A stretch of DNA of 48,138 nt, taken from positions 1 through 48,138 of the forward strand of contig CAZIWJ010000001.1 of the NCBI GenBank assembly GCA_964542855.1, read 5' to 3'. Shown in pieces: positions 27,508-35,471 of the stretch. Position 1 is the first letter of the stretch. Every line of letters starts with the position of its first letter. The translations under genes and the position numbers were made by a program. Origin of the DNA: CAZIWJ01 sp964542855 (GTDB lineage Bacteria; Bacteroidota; Bacteroidia; Cytophagales; Cyclobacteriaceae). The notes under the pieces were generated by a model that made no database searches, had not been told where the DNA came from, and saw only the letters and a program-made list of their open reading frames with translations.

Positions 27508-27554
27508 GTTTTGAACGTTTTACTATTGTTTTGAACGTTATAGTAATTATAACG
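27508..27554 (-). promoter_or_regulatory. Two 12-bp direct repeats and an inverted repeat upstream of the lipoprotein
   Basis: GTTTTGAACGTT occurs at 27508-27519 and again at 27528-27539. The spacing is exactly 20 bp start to start, about two helical turns, and the first copy touches the start codon at 27507. Immediately upstream is CGTTATA-N5-TATAACG (27536-27554), overlapping the second copy by 4 bp. This is the arrangement expected for operator sites; no regulator is known. Confidence 0.5.
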
Positions 27555-27612
27555 AAGAATACGCTTAAATGATATATAAAAAATTTTGGTTCTCTGACAA
27601 TTTTGGCAGGAG

Positions 27613-28421
27613 CTAAGCAGAACTTGCTAAGATTCGTAGTCTCACGTGCTCAATGTTGGATACTCCAAATGAGATTCGTCTCAAGTAGCGGATCAAATTA
27701 TTGAGACCTTCGGTTACTGCATTAGAATGCCTGAATCTACAAAATTGAGGATTAGTTCTTTCCATTTTCCTGGTGTTTTGAGGAACTTGTCTCAAGCTGA
27801 TTTTTCAGTAGAACGCACCTCTTGTTCCCATCGTTGTAACCACGTTCTTGCCTGTGCTTTGTTTTGGATCGACTCATAGATGGTATGAAAGCTGTTGCGC
27901 AGTTCATACGCCTTGTTAAATTGTTGGGATAGTGTCCCCTCAACGGGGGCATGTCGAGGACTCGCGAGGGCTTGTAGACGACCTTCACGGGCATATCGAG
28001 GTCCCGCGAGGGCTTGTAGACGATTTTCACTGGCATATCGAGGTCCCGCGAGGGCTTGTAGAGGAAAGATAATAAAAAAGTTACGCTCGCGTGTGCGATA
28101 AATTTGCGTGGAAGTGTTTAATGAACTGTGCGAGTATCGGATTCATCAAAAGCCAGAGCCAAGGCCTGGACTTGTTCATCAGTAAGATGTTCAGGGCGTT
28201 TGAATACTATCCATTGCAGTCTCTTGAAGTTATCCTGGTCAGCGTGTTCCCGCCGTAGGGTCTTACGTATCACATCCAGCACATCGTTCAACGCTTTCAC
28301 AACATGAATGAGCGTCATGCTCGCCATGCCAGTGGAGTATAATCTGATTGCTTTCATAGGCTACCTTATCCACCTTCAGTTCAGGTGAGGCTAACAATTG
28401 TTCAAAAAATATGCGCTCATT
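27613..28421 (-). pseudogene. ISL3-family transposase remnant
   Basis: Fragments in order on the minus strand: an N-terminal piece 'NERIFFEQLLASPELKVDKVAYESNQIILHWH' (from about 28421), with no ATG; after a deletion of the zinc-ribbon and first half of the catalytic domain, 'HVVKALNDVLDVIRKTL' and 'LQWIVFKRPEHLTDEQVQALALAFDESDT' (28118-28357), typical of DDE_Tnp_ISL3; after a stop and an insert of about 190 bp, 'QQFNKAYELRNSFHTIYES' (near 27860-27930); then, after another stop or frameshift, the C-terminal 'SNAVTEGLNNLIRYLRR' to 27613. At least three lesions separate the pieces. Confidence 0.85.
27947..28062. repeat. 42-bp tandem repeat, about 2.8 copies
   Basis: Units at 27947-27988, 27989-28030 and 28031-28062 (partial). 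Each begins G/TGGCATRTCGAGG and contains CGCGAGGGCTTGTAGA. The unit length is a multiple of three (14 codons), so the repeat stays open in several frames and does not itself add a frameshift. It lies in a segment absent from intact ISL3 transposases, between the 'DESDT' and 'QQFNKAYELR' parts, so it was inserted later or expanded there. Confidence 0.85.
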
Positions 28422-28530
28422 TATAATGAAAGCTATCACTTTCCGCCATTTTTGTCAGAGAACCATAATTTTCTAATGTCTTGTTTGTCAATTCTTTTCA
28501 TCATTTTATAGAAAATAGGCTCATCTTTTA

Positions 28531-28559
28531 TTGAATTCGTAAGTTAACCTGTATAATTG
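28531..28559 (+). promoter_or_regulatory. Candidate promoter of the thioesterase gene
   Basis: TTG at 28531-28533, 18 bp, then TATAATTG (28552-28559), one base away from TAnnTTTG. The predicted transcript would start about 13 bases before the ATG at 28579. The spacing fits Bacteroidota promoters. Confidence 0.4.
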
Positions 28560-28578
28560 CACCGCTAACTATTTAGTA

Positions 28579-29031
28579 ATGACTGCCCCTGAATTACAGA
28601 GCTACCTGCACCAGAAAATTCCTATTTCCCGTTCGCTTGGGGTTGAAGTTCTCGACTTTAGCTACGAGATGGTCCGAATTAAAGCGCCATTTGAACCGAA
28701 CATCAACCACGAAGCCACCATTTTTGGAGGAAGTATTGCCTGCCTGCTTTTACTGGCAGGTTGGTCGAGAGTGCGCTTTCTTTCACTCGACTTTGAACCT
28801 CTCCCCCGCATTGTGGTACAAAATAGTGAAGTAGACTACCGTAACCCGGTAACCGGCGACTTTATTGCCTGCTGTATAGCTCCCCCTGAAGAATCTGTTT
28901 CAGCGTTTGCTCGAACCTATACCAAAAGAAAAAAATCCCGCATCAATGTAGAAGCCTACATTGAAGGGGATTCTAATGAAAAAGCCGCCCTTTTTCAGGG
29001 GCGGTACGTGGTATTTGATAAAAAGAAATGA
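28579..29031 (+). CDS. YiiD C-terminal-type thioesterase (hotdog fold)
   Basis: 150-residue single-domain protein. It matches the putative thioesterase domain found at the C-terminus of YiiD: 'YLHQKIPISRSLGVEVLDFSYEMVRIKAPFEPNINHEATIFGGSIACLLLLAGWSRV' and 'VVQNSEVDYRNPVTGDFIACC'. The Asn-His-x-x-Thr-x-Phe-Gly-Gly stretch on the long hotdog helix is the usual active-site region. It probably acts on an acyl-CoA or acyl-ACP; the acyl chain is unknown. Its stop (29029-29031) directly abuts the stop of the opposing gene (29032), with no base between. Confidence 0.88.
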   Translation: MTAPELQSYLHQKIPISRSLGVEVLDFSYEMVRIKAPFEPNINHEATIFGGSIACLLLLAGWSRVRFLSLDFEPLPRIVVQNSEVDYRNPVTGDFIACCIAPPEESVSAFARTYTKRKKSRINVEAYIEGDSNEKAALFQGRYVVFDKKK

Positions 29032-32000
29032 TTACCTCATTCCCAGTTCTTCATTGCCGTTAGGCATCATTACCATACTGATGTCCTTTTCACTGATCAT
29101 CCGGTTCAGTGCCGGTAACTGTGCTTCCACTACCTGGTTCAATGAGGCCATTTCCTCATCGATCTGGGCCGATACAATTTTCTTGTATTCAATACCCTGC
29201 TGAGTAGGGCGGAAATCTCCTGCCGATTCATGGGTAGCCAGGTAAGCTAACCGGTTATTCAGCTTTATTCCGAAGTTAAGCGGATCCTGGTATGCCTCAT
29301 TACGAGTTTCGTGAATATTATTTTCAATTACAGTGATAGCCGCATTGAACTTGTTCACTGCGGAAATAATTTCCTCGTATTGAGGCTTATCGCCCAGTTT
29401 ACTTTTCAGGTATTCCAAATCTTTGCGCATAGCCCGGATGTCAATTACGGCCTGATGTGCTTCCGACAGCTTGTTACGAACGTCGATCAGAAAGTCGAAC
29501 TGCGCCTGTAAATCCTGCAGCGAGCTATTCACTCTCGGATCTTTCAGGATTTCAAAAGGTTGGGTTTTACTTTCCCCATTAACCTCCAGTTGCACCTGGT
29601 AATTACCCGGAACAGCTTTCGGCCCTTTTGTATTGGAAGAATACAGGATCAGCCCTTCGAAGGAAGTAGCATCCGGATATCGCATATCCCATACAAAATA
29701 GTTTGCCCCCGGTTTTGCTTCCAATTTATTCTTTTTGCTGGCTGCATTAGAGAAAGACTTAATTAGGGTACCATCTTCTTCCCTTACCGACAGCACAACC
29801 TCGTCATCGTCGTTCAGCGATTCAGGCAGATTGTAGTAAATCATAACTCCATCAGGATGATTTTCTCCTTCCAGCAGGGGGTTCCTTTTCCCACGACTGG
29901 AAGTATTGATGCGATAACTGGGCTTAGGCCGGAACAGGTGAAATTCCGCACTTGCCACGGCTTCATTCAGTTGATGAAGGGGCGTAAGATCATCAATCAG
30001 CCAGAAACTTCTTCCCTGGGTGGCTACAACAAGGTTGTTGTTTTTTACCTGGAGATCGGTGATAGGTACTTTAGGCAGATTTAAGTCGAACGGTTTCCAT
30101 GATGCTCCGTCATCGAAAGAAACATACATACCATATTCAGTACCAGCGTATAATAAGCCATCACGGTTTGGATCTAACCGAACCACGCGGGTAAAATGCA
30201 GGGGATCGATACCTTCGGTGATGGTGGTCCAGGTTTGTCCGAAATCGGAAGTTTTATAAAGATAGGGCTTAAAGTCGCCTAATTTATACTGCGTACCGGC
30301 CACGTAAACGGTTCCGGCTTTTTCCGGGTGAATGTCAATACTGTTCCACATGATCATTTTCGGTGCAGCAGGCGGAGTTACATCATCCCAGCTTTCTCCA
30401 CCGTTTCGGGTAATGTGAAGTAACCCATCATCAGAACCGGTCCAGAGGACTCCCTTTTCAGACGGACTTTCAGCGGCGGTTAGAATGTTGGCATAAAATT
30501 CTACTCCGGTGTTATCCTGGGTAATCGGGCCTCCGGAAGACTTCATGGTTTCCGGCACTGCCCGGGTTAAATCGGGACTGATGACTTCCCAGCTTTGCCC
30601 TCCGTTGGTAGTAGTATGGACCCGGTGGGAAAAAGCATATAGCTTGTCGCTGTCGTGATGTGAAAAAAACGTGGGAAAATTCCAGTTGAAGCGGTATTTC
30701 ATTACTTCAACCCCGGAACCAGCAGGGTTCAGTGGCCAAACGTTAATAGACCTTCGCTGATTATTTTCGTGGTTGTATCGGTACAGGTAACCTTTATAAT
30801 TACCCCCGTAAACGATGTCGTTATTATCCGGATCGATAGCATGGTAGGCACTTTCCCCACCGGCTGTTACTTCCCAGTCTTTTTCGGTTATGGCATTTCC
30901 ATCAGACCGGTGGCTGATACGGATTGATGAGTTATCCTGCTGTGCTCCGTAAATTCTGTAAGGAAAATGATCGTCGGTAGCAATACGGTAAAACTGAGAT
31001 GTAGGCTGGTTATGGTAGGTAGTCCAGTTTTCACCGCCGTCGGTAGAAACCTGTGCACCACCGTCGTCGCCAATAATCATTCGCTGATTATCGTTCGGAT
31101 CAATCCACAAGTCGTGGTGATCGCCGTGTGGTGCACGGTGCAGCGTCCAGGTTTTTCCTCCGTCGGTAGACTTGCCATAAGAGACGTTCATCACGTACAC
31201 CTTATTTTCATCTTGCGAGTCGGCAATAATGCGCGTATAGTACCATGCTCTGGATCGCAGGGCACGATTCCGGCTGATTTTCTTCCAGGACTTTCCACCA
31301 TCATCAGAGCGAAAAACTCCTCCGTCATCGGCTTCAATTAACGCCCACACCCGGTTTGAATTTACCGGTGATACGGTAACACCGATAATTCCCCTTGGGG
31401 CTTCGGGCATATTGGGTAATTCGGTAAGCTTTTCCCAGGTTGCACCGGAATCGGTACTTTTCCACAAGTCCGAGCCTGGCCCACCGCTGGAGAAGTTGTA
31501 AGGCGTACGACGTACATTCCAGGTAGAAGCGTACAGCACGCGCGGGTTGTTAGGGTCGATTACCAGGTCTACCGCACCAGCATCCTCGTTGGCAAAAAGA
31601 ACTTTTTTCCATGATTTTCCACCGTCAGTGCTTTTATAAACACCGCGGGAATCAGACGACTTCCATAAATCGCCCATGGCGGCAACGTACACGATATCCG
31701 GGTTTTCCGGGTGAACACGAATCCGGCCGATGTGCCGGGTATCTTTTAAGCCTACAAACTCCCAGCTATCGCCAGCATTGGTCGATTTCCATACACCAAA
31801 ACCAGAGGAAACATTACCTCTTACGGTTTTTTCTCCCTGACCGGCATAAATAACATTGGGGTCTGATTCAGCCACGGCAACCGATCCGATAGAATTACCG
31901 AAGTATCCGTCCGATATGTTTTTCCAGGTGGATCCACCGTCGTTGGTTTTCCATACTCCACCCCCTACCGAGCCAAAATAGTAAGTGTTCCGATCGCCAG

Positions 32001-32184
32001 GAACACCGGCAACTGTGCTGGAACGTCCTCCCCGATAGGGGCCGATATTTCGATATTTAATAGCAGAATAAAGCGACTCATCGTAGTCTACGGTCGCAGA
32101 TTTTTTTCTTCGTTGGGCATTACTTTCGTGGCTATAAGTGTGCAACACCAGAAAGCAAAGCAACAGGTAAATTCCTTTTCTCAT
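29032..32184 (-). CDS. Secreted BNR/VPS10-type beta-propeller protein
   Basis: 1050 residues from the ATG at 32184; an upstream in-frame TTG at 32196 is less likely. A signal peptide (about residues 1-23, 'LLLCFLVLHTYSHESNA') leads to many Asp-box repeats of the type 'S.DGGKSWK' (for example 'WKTNDGGSTWKNI', 'KSTNAGDSWEFV', 'RSDDGGKSWKKI', 'VSTDGGENWTTY'). These form two propellers over roughly residues 30-710. A C-terminal part has an Ig-like or FlgD-like region followed by a helical segment with conserved 'RNKLSEAHQAVIDIRAMRKDLEYLKSKL'. Such proteins are annotated as 'WD40/YVTN/BNR glycosyl hydrolase' or VPS10/sortilin-like; enzyme activity is unproven. No T9SS sorting domain is visible at the C-terminus. 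Confidence 0.88.
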   Translation of the reverse strand: MRKGIYLLLCFLVLHTYSHESNAQRRKKSATVDYDESLYSAIKYRNIGPYRGGRSSTVAGVPGDRNTYYFGSVGGGVWKTNDGGSTWKNISDGYFGNSIGSVAVAESDPNVIYAGQGEKTVRGNVSSGFGVWKSTNAGDSWEFVGLKDTRHIGRIRVHPENPDIVYVAAMGDLWKSSDSRGVYKSTDGGKSWKKVLFANEDAGAVDLVIDPNNPRVLYASTWNVRRTPYNFSSGGPGSDLWKSTDSGATWEKLTELPNMPEAPRGIIGVTVSPVNSNRVWALIEADDGGVFRSDDGGKSWKKISRNRALRSRAWYYTRIIADSQDENKVYVMNVSYGKSTDGGKTWTLHRAPHGDHHDLWIDPNDNQRMIIGDDGGAQVSTDGGENWTTYHNQPTSQFYRIATDDHFPYRIYGAQQDNSSIRISHRSDGNAITEKDWEVTAGGESAYHAIDPDNNDIVYGGNYKGYLYRYNHENNQRRSINVWPLNPAGSGVEVMKYRFNWNFPTFFSHHDSDKLYAFSHRVHTTTNGGQSWEVISPDLTRAVPETMKSSGGPITQDNTGVEFYANILTAAESPSEKGVLWTGSDDGLLHITRNGGESWDDVTPPAAPKMIMWNSIDIHPEKAGTVYVAGTQYKLGDFKPYLYKTSDFGQTWTTITEGIDPLHFTRVVRLDPNRDGLLYAGTEYGMYVSFDDGASWKPFDLNLPKVPITDLQVKNNNLVVATQGRSFWLIDDLTPLHQLNEAVASAEFHLFRPKPSYRINTSSRGKRNPLLEGENHPDGVMIYYNLPESLNDDDEVVLSVREEDGTLIKSFSNAASKKNKLEAKPGANYFVWDMRYPDATSFEGLILYSSNTKGPKAVPGNYQVQLEVNGESKTQPFEILKDPRVNSSLQDLQAQFDFLIDVRNKLSEAHQAVIDIRAMRKDLEYLKSKLGDKPQYEEIISAVNKFNAAITVIENNIHETRNEAYQDPLNFGIKLNNRLAYLATHESAGDFRPTQQGIEYKKIVSAQIDEEMASLNQVVEAQLPALNRMISEKDISMVMMPNGNEELGMR

Positions 32185-32286
32185 AATTGCTAACAAGTTT
32201 TGTATTTTATTAACTTAAATTAAGCATCTTGGAAGTTGAGAGCAAACAAACCTGATAAACGCCAGACTTTTCTATACGACCCGGCA

Positions 32287-33456
32287 TTATTTTTTCTTTA
32301 AGTGCTTAATGTGTGCAAGAATATTGCGCAGGCTGTCCAGGTTATGTGCGGGAGCAAACACATCAATGAAAGGCATAGCAGCCTCCATTCCTTTCACGCT
32401 GGGCGTGTAATCTTCATTCCCTGCTAAAGGATTCAGCCAGATTACCCCTCCCGATCGTTTATGTATAAATTCCATACTTTCTTCCAGTATATCTGTATCC
32501 CCGGTATCCCAGCCATCACTGATAACTAACACAATCGTGCGGCCGTCCAGCATGCGGTTACCATATTCCCGGCAGAATTGTTGAAACGACTCTCCGATGC
32601 GGGTACCTCCCGACCAGCCATCTACTTTTCGGCTAATTTCTTCCAGCGCCACTGAAAAGTCGCGATGCTGCAGCGAACCTGAAACGTGGTAAAGAGAGGT
32701 ACTGAATACAAAGGTTTCAATGCGTTTATATACCGATTGGAAAGCGTAAATGAACTGAACCAGGAAGCGGGAGTACAGGTCCATCGATTTGCTTACATCG
32801 CAAAGCATGACCAGCTTCAGGTTGCGGATTTTTTTTCGTTTGTAAGCCAGCTCCACTATTTCTCCTCCCCGCCGCATATTTTTACGAATAGTTTGCTTCA
32901 CGTCGAAATTACGTTGCTGCCGGGTATTTCTGTAGCGCCGCTGGGAGCGGCGGGCCAGGGTTTTACCCATCATGGATACCAGTTGTGTAACTTCGTGCAG
33001 TTCTTCATCTGTGAACGTACTGAAATCCTGCATGCTTTTTACTTTGCCTGCGCTGTAAGTAGCTGTTTCCAAAGTGTCTTCAGCCGATTTTTCACCATTC
33101 ACCCAGCTTTTCAGCGACTGCACCGTTGGCAGGTTATTTTTATTTGCACTGCTGCCACTATTGCTTTCTTTCGTTGGTTTTTCTTCCTCTTTTTGCTTAG
33201 CGTCTGAAGCTTTTTCCAGTTCGCGCCAGTACTGCTGGTATAGTTCATCGAAAACCATCTGCTCACCTACGCTACGGGTGAGAATAGCCTTCATTACTTT
33301 CTGCATGGTGTCCTGATCGCGAAAAGGTACTACTTCGAGCGCTTTCATAGCGTCCATGTAGTCGTTAGGCCCTAACCTGAACCCCTGTTTCCGCAGAAAC
33401 CGGCACAAACCAACAATATTGGCGCTTAATGATGTTTGACGGGTAACTAGCTCCAT
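32287..33456 (-). CDS. coxE: VWA domain protein, CoxE-like
   Basis: 389-residue cytoplasmic protein of the CoxE family (VWA_CoxE). The C-terminal half carries a von Willebrand A domain with a MIDAS motif, 'LCDVSKSMDLYS' (Asp-x-Ser-x-Ser), and 'VISDGWDTGD'. The N-terminal half is helical and charged, with a low-complexity linker near residue 100 and a highly basic region ('LARRSQRRYRNTRQQRNFDVK'). In Oligotropha, CoxD (MoxR) and CoxE work together in assembly of the CO dehydrogenase metal centre. It follows the MoxR gene by 119 bp on the same strand. Confidence 0.88.
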   Translation of the reverse strand: MELVTRQTSLSANIVGLCRFLRKQGFRLGPNDYMDAMKALEVVPFRDQDTMQKVMKAILTRSVGEQMVFDELYQQYWRELEKASDAKQKEEEKPTKESNSGSSANKNNLPTVQSLKSWVNGEKSAEDTLETATYSAGKVKSMQDFSTFTDEELHEVTQLVSMMGKTLARRSQRRYRNTRQQRNFDVKQTIRKNMRRGGEIVELAYKRKKIRNLKLVMLCDVSKSMDLYSRFLVQFIYAFQSVYKRIETFVFSTSLYHVSGSLQHRDFSVALEEISRKVDGWSGGTRIGESFQQFCREYGNRMLDGRTIVLVISDGWDTGDTDILEESMEFIHKRSGGVIWLNPLAGNEDYTPSVKGMEAAMPFIDVFAPAHNLDSLRNILAHIKHLKKK

Positions 33457-33575
33457 AACATCCTGTAATTCACCTGTTATTATTTAGAAAACAACTTAAA
33501 TGAATAATTTAATTTCTTCGGCCCAGACCTGGTCATAGCCGACAGATTAGCCTGAACGGGTTCACCGGATTTTAA

Positions 33576-34478
33576 TCATATTTGCTCGAACCTGGATTTC
33601 AGCCCGGCTTTTTCCATTAATTCAGAGAGGGAATCACGGGTATTGCGAACATCAGTCCAGTCTTTCAACACTACCCCAAGTACATCTTCTAGCATTTCTT
33701 TTTCCAGGTGATCGATATGGAGCGAGGCCAGGGCAGAGGCAAAATCGAGGGTTTCTGCCACGCCTGGAACTTTCTCCAGTTTCATGGCCCGTACTTCCCT
33801 CATGAACGCACAGATCTGTTCAGCCAGCCTGGTATCAACTCCCGGCACCTTATTCTGAACGATTTGAACTTCTTTTTCAAACGTTGGATAGTCGACCCAT
33901 AAATACAGGCATCTTCTCCGTAGGGCTTCTGAAAGTTCCCGAACCCGATTACTGGTAATAACCACATGCGGAAGGTGATTCGCCGCAATGGTACCAATTT
34001 CGGGAATGGTAATTTGCCAGTCGGAGAAAACCTCCAGCATAAAGCTCTCGAATTCTTCATCCGAGCGGTCTACTTCATCGACAAGCAGTACAGGTGCTTT
34101 TGGGTGGGTAATCGCCTCCAGCAATGGGCGTTTCATTAAAAAATCCTCACTGAATATAGTTGCTTCTTTCTGCTCGACCGTTTTACTGGAATTCTCTTCC
34201 ATTTTCAGATGGAGCAGCTGTTTCTGGTAGTTCCATTCGTACAGAGCATGGGTTGCATCGAGCCCTTCGTAACATTGCAACCGAATCAGGTCAGTTTCGA
34301 GCGCTTTAGCCATCACTTTGGCGATTTCAGTTTTTCCCACTCCGGCAGGACCCTCAATAAGCAGAGGCTTATTTAATTTCATGGAAAGAAATATAGACAT
34401 CACTATGCTCTTTTCAGTAACATAGTTCTGTTCCTCAAGCATGTGCTGGATTTTATCCAGCTCGGCATTCTGTACCAT
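33576..34478 (-). CDS. coxD: MoxR-family AAA ATPase, CoxD-like
   Basis: 300-residue AAA+ chaperone of the MoxR/CoxD type. Walker A is 'GPAGVGKTEI' (about residues 39-48) and Walker B is 'VLLVDEVDRS', followed by 'SNRVRELSEALRRRCLYLWVDYPTFEKE' containing the arginine finger region. In carboxidotrophs CoxD reshapes the apo-enzyme during Cu-S-Mo cluster maturation. Here it sits behind coxM and is separated from it by a strong terminator, so it probably has a separate promoter in the region 34479-34571. Confidence 0.9.
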   Translation of the reverse strand: MVQNAELDKIQHMLEEQNYVTEKSIVMSIFLSMKLNKPLLIEGPAGVGKTEIAKVMAKALETDLIRLQCYEGLDATHALYEWNYQKQLLHLKMEENSSKTVEQKEATIFSEDFLMKRPLLEAITHPKAPVLLVDEVDRSDEEFESFMLEVFSDWQITIPEIGTIAANHLPHVVITSNRVRELSEALRRRCLYLWVDYPTFEKEVQIVQNKVPGVDTRLAEQICAFMREVRAMKLEKVPGVAETLDFASALASLHIDHLEKEMLEDVLGVVLKDWTDVRNTRDSLSELMEKAGLKSRFEQI

Positions 34479-34571
34479 ATCAGGTGTGCTGGTTTTTCGT
34501 GATTTGGTAATATACTAAAACCGAAAATTTAAGGATAATTGGTTGAAATAAAGTGATCATATTGCTGCTAT

Positions 34572-34595
34572 AAAAAAAGGCGGGAATACCCGCCT
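34572..34595 (-). terminator. Intrinsic terminator between coxM and moxR
   Basis: A 7-bp GC-rich perfect stem (AGGCGGG / CCCGCCT) with a 4-nt loop and a run of seven T on the minus strand. It lies 25 bp after the coxM stop and would end transcription of the coxGSLM genes before the maturation genes. Confidence 0.88.
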
Positions 34596-34619
34596 AATTG
34601 ATGCAAAAAAATCAGCACT

Positions 34620-35471
34620 TTACGATGCGGCCATCAAGGCACGCTTCACATAAGTTTTCGCCAGGTGCTTACGGTACTCTTCAGAAGCAAAGTGATCGCT
34701 CAGGATTTCCATATCTTCTGCAGCAGCATTGGCAGCAGCCTCGATGTTTTCTTTGGTAAGTTGTTTACCAACAAGTGCATCCTCAACGGCTGTTTCGCGA
34801 TATGCGTAGTTCGATACACCGGTCAGGCTTACCCTGGCCCGGTCGCAAACCCCGTTATTTTCAGTTATAGCAACAGCCGCACCTACGATTGCGAACCGGG
34901 AGGCCGGCTGTACGAACTTCTGGTAGCTGCTTTTCGTGTTAGCTGGTAGAGCAGGCACCCTAATTTCCGTAATAATCTCATTTTCTTCCAGCTTGGTCAG
35001 ATAAATATCCTCGAAGAAATCGGCAATAGGAATGCTACGCTTACCGTTTTTACCAGCTATCACAATATTAGCTTCTGCTGCAATCAGGGTAGCAGGCCAG
35101 TCGGCAGCAGGATCAGCGTGAGCCAGGCTTCCACCCAGCGTTCCTTTATTCCGTACCTGTACGTCGCCAATCATGTTACCGGCTTCAGCAATAAAAGGAA
35201 GCTTATCTTTCACCAGGGCCGATTCAGCAATTTCCCGGTGCGTTGAGAGGGCACCAATTACCACTTCACCATTTTCCTCGCGGATGTAACGGAGCTCAGG
35301 TATTTTGGCGATATCGATCAGCACGGCCGGGCTGTTCAGCCTTAGCTTTAGTGCCGGAATTAAACTATGTCCACCCGACACAATTTTGGCGTCCATACCA
35401 TGTACTTCCAACAGTTGTATGGCCTCATCTACCGATGAGGCTCTTTTATAATCGAATGCGGTAGGTATCAT
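34620..35471 (-). CDS. coxM: Molybdenum hydroxylase FAD subunit (CoxM-like)
   Basis: 283 residues, the medium subunit of a CO dehydrogenase/xanthine dehydrogenase-type enzyme. It has the FAD-binding signatures 'GGHSLIPALKLRLNSPAVLIDI' (GGHSLLP-type loop) and 'VRNKGTLGGSLAHADPAADWPA' (TxGGSLAHADPAAD loop), plus a C-terminal CODH_FAD domain ('YQKFVQPASRFAIVGAAV'). FAD passes electrons from the 2Fe-2S centres to the acceptor, probably quinone. Its start overlaps the coxL stop by 4 bp. A terminator follows it. Confidence 0.93.
   Translation of the reverse strand: MIPTAFDYKRASSVDEAIQLLEVHGMDAKIVSGGHSLIPALKLRLNSPAVLIDIAKIPELRYIREENGEVVIGALSTHREIAESALVKDKLPFIAEAGNMIGDVQVRNKGTLGGSLAHADPAADWPATLIAAEANIVIAGKNGKRSIPIADFFEDIYLTKLEENEIITEIRVPALPANTKSSYQKFVQPASRFAIVGAAVAITENNGVCDRARVSLTGVSNYAYRETAVEDALVGKQLTKENIEAAANAAAEDMEILSDHFASEEYRKHLAKTYVKRALMAAS

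Larger units (their letters stand above)
27588..28464 (-). mobile_element. Degraded ISL3-family insertion sequence with terminal repeats and target duplication
   Basis: The ends are imperfect terminal inverted repeats: GGTTCTCTGACAA is identical at both ends, and 18 of the first 23 bases match (27588-27610 against the complement of 28442-28464). The flanks are AAAATTTT (27580-27587) and ATAATTTT (28465-28472), an 8-bp target duplication with one mismatch, which fits the ISL3 family. Inside is a transposase broken into fragments, with a large central deletion and a repeat-bearing insert. At 877 bp it is much shorter than a complete ISL3 element (about 1.2-1.6 kb), so it cannot move by itself. 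Confidence 0.85.

Noticed and set aside
27752..28036. A 94-codon minus-strand frame with 14-residue repeats
   Set aside because: It is the 42-bp tandem repeat read in one frame and runs into the frame-shifted transposase; it is not an independent gene.
27947..28062. CRISPR array
   Set aside because: The repeats are contiguous 42-bp units with no unique spacers and no cas genes nearby.
28118..28357. An independent small gene
   Set aside because: It matches the middle of an ISL3 transposase and is a fragment.
34479..34571. A defined promoter for moxR
   Set aside because: Several near-matches to TAnnTTTG exist, but none is exact with a -33 element, so no site is called.
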